From Sporolactobacillus shoreicorticis (GTDB lineage: Bacteria; Bacillota; Bacilli; Bacillales; Sporolactobacillaceae), in the NCBI RefSeq assembly GCF_024125445.1, contig NZ_JAMXWM010000008.1:62001-126000 (forward strand): a stretch of 64,000 bases of DNA, written 5' to 3'. Numbering within the stretch: the first letter of the stretch is position 1; each line of letters starts with the position of its first letter. The notes beneath the pieces were generated by a model. It did no database searches. It was given only the letters and a program-made list of their open reading frames with translations, and was not told the origin of the DNA. Below are positions 63,952 to 64,000 of this stretch, in pieces. The position numbers and the translations under genes are program-made.

Positions 63952-64000
63952 TTACCTTCTCGATTTCGGATAATAATAATGATCGTGATACCTTGGATCT
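63952..64000 (-). CDS. C-terminal end of an Rhs toxin, rest outside window
   Basis: The last 15 codons read DPRYHDHYYYPKSRR and a stop. This matches the toxin tail of the decayed fragment at 58967 (SHDHYYFFPKRR). So the upstream, possibly full-length Rhs protein outside the window carries the same toxin type, and the ankyrin gene follows as its immunity gene. Confidence 0.6.
   Translation of the reverse strand, partial: DPRYHDHYYYPKSRR

Overview
The window reads as a low-to-mid GC, spore-forming Firmicute of the order Bacillales. My best guess is the Sporolactobacillus neighbourhood, but this is inference from gene content and not proven. The support is strong Bacillus-type ribosome binding sites (AAGGAGG), a BclA-like collagen repeat protein typical of exosporium surfaces, a listerial-type electron transfer locus, a GH68 levansucrase relative, and LXG and YD-repeat polymorphic toxins. 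No rRNA, tRNA or CRISPR array was found.

Layout. 1-10.5 kb: end of an AAA ATPase gene, an agmatine-to-putrescine pair (aguA-aguB), a DedA protein, a membrane diguanylate cyclase, a large Sel1-repeat protein, a VanW protein, and a MarR regulator with a membrane protein. 10.6-17.8 kb: a helicase remnant, then one aromatic amino acid operon (MFS carrier, aroC, a short prephenate dehydratase/BacA-like protein, aroA, tyrA, aroK). It is preceded by a consensus promoter, a 19-codon leader peptide rich in Tyr and Phe, and a chain of mutually exclusive hairpins ending in a terminator, which is the layout of ribosome-mediated attenuation. 17.8-24.2 kb: c-di-GMP and reductase genes, a PadR gene with a broken partner, and a DedA-PAP2 fusion.

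24.4-34.1 kb is the functional centre: a complete-looking flavin-based extracellular electron transfer locus. A leftward arm (pplA, fmnB, dmkA, ecfA1, ecfA2, fmnA/ecfT) and a rightward arm (ndh2, eetA, eetB, dmkB) diverge from a 260-bp region with a near-consensus CcpA cre site. Ndh2 would oxidise NADH and reduce a dedicated demethylmenaquinone made by DmkA and DmkB. EetA and EetB would help pass electrons out. The ECF module would deliver flavin, which FmnB attaches to the two FMN-binding domains of the lipoprotein PplA.

34.1-47 kb holds ordinary accessory genes (macrodomain, TetR, ketopantoate reductase-like, GNATs, MFS, AraC, PEBP, APC permease with Lrp) mixed with broken genes and a TnpB remnant. 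47-64 kb is accessory and decaying: a collagen-like protein, a broken LXG toxin with intact immunity gene, threonine aldolase, a duplicated PadR-DUF2812 pair with a clear operator, a frameshifted GH68 gene, and an array of Rhs C-terminal toxin fragments with immunity genes. The array continues past the right edge, where the last 49 bases encode the end of another Rhs toxin.

Broken genes are unusually frequent: five carry in-frame stop codons and several carry frameshifts, some at homopolymers, so real decay and possible sequencing error both need considering.
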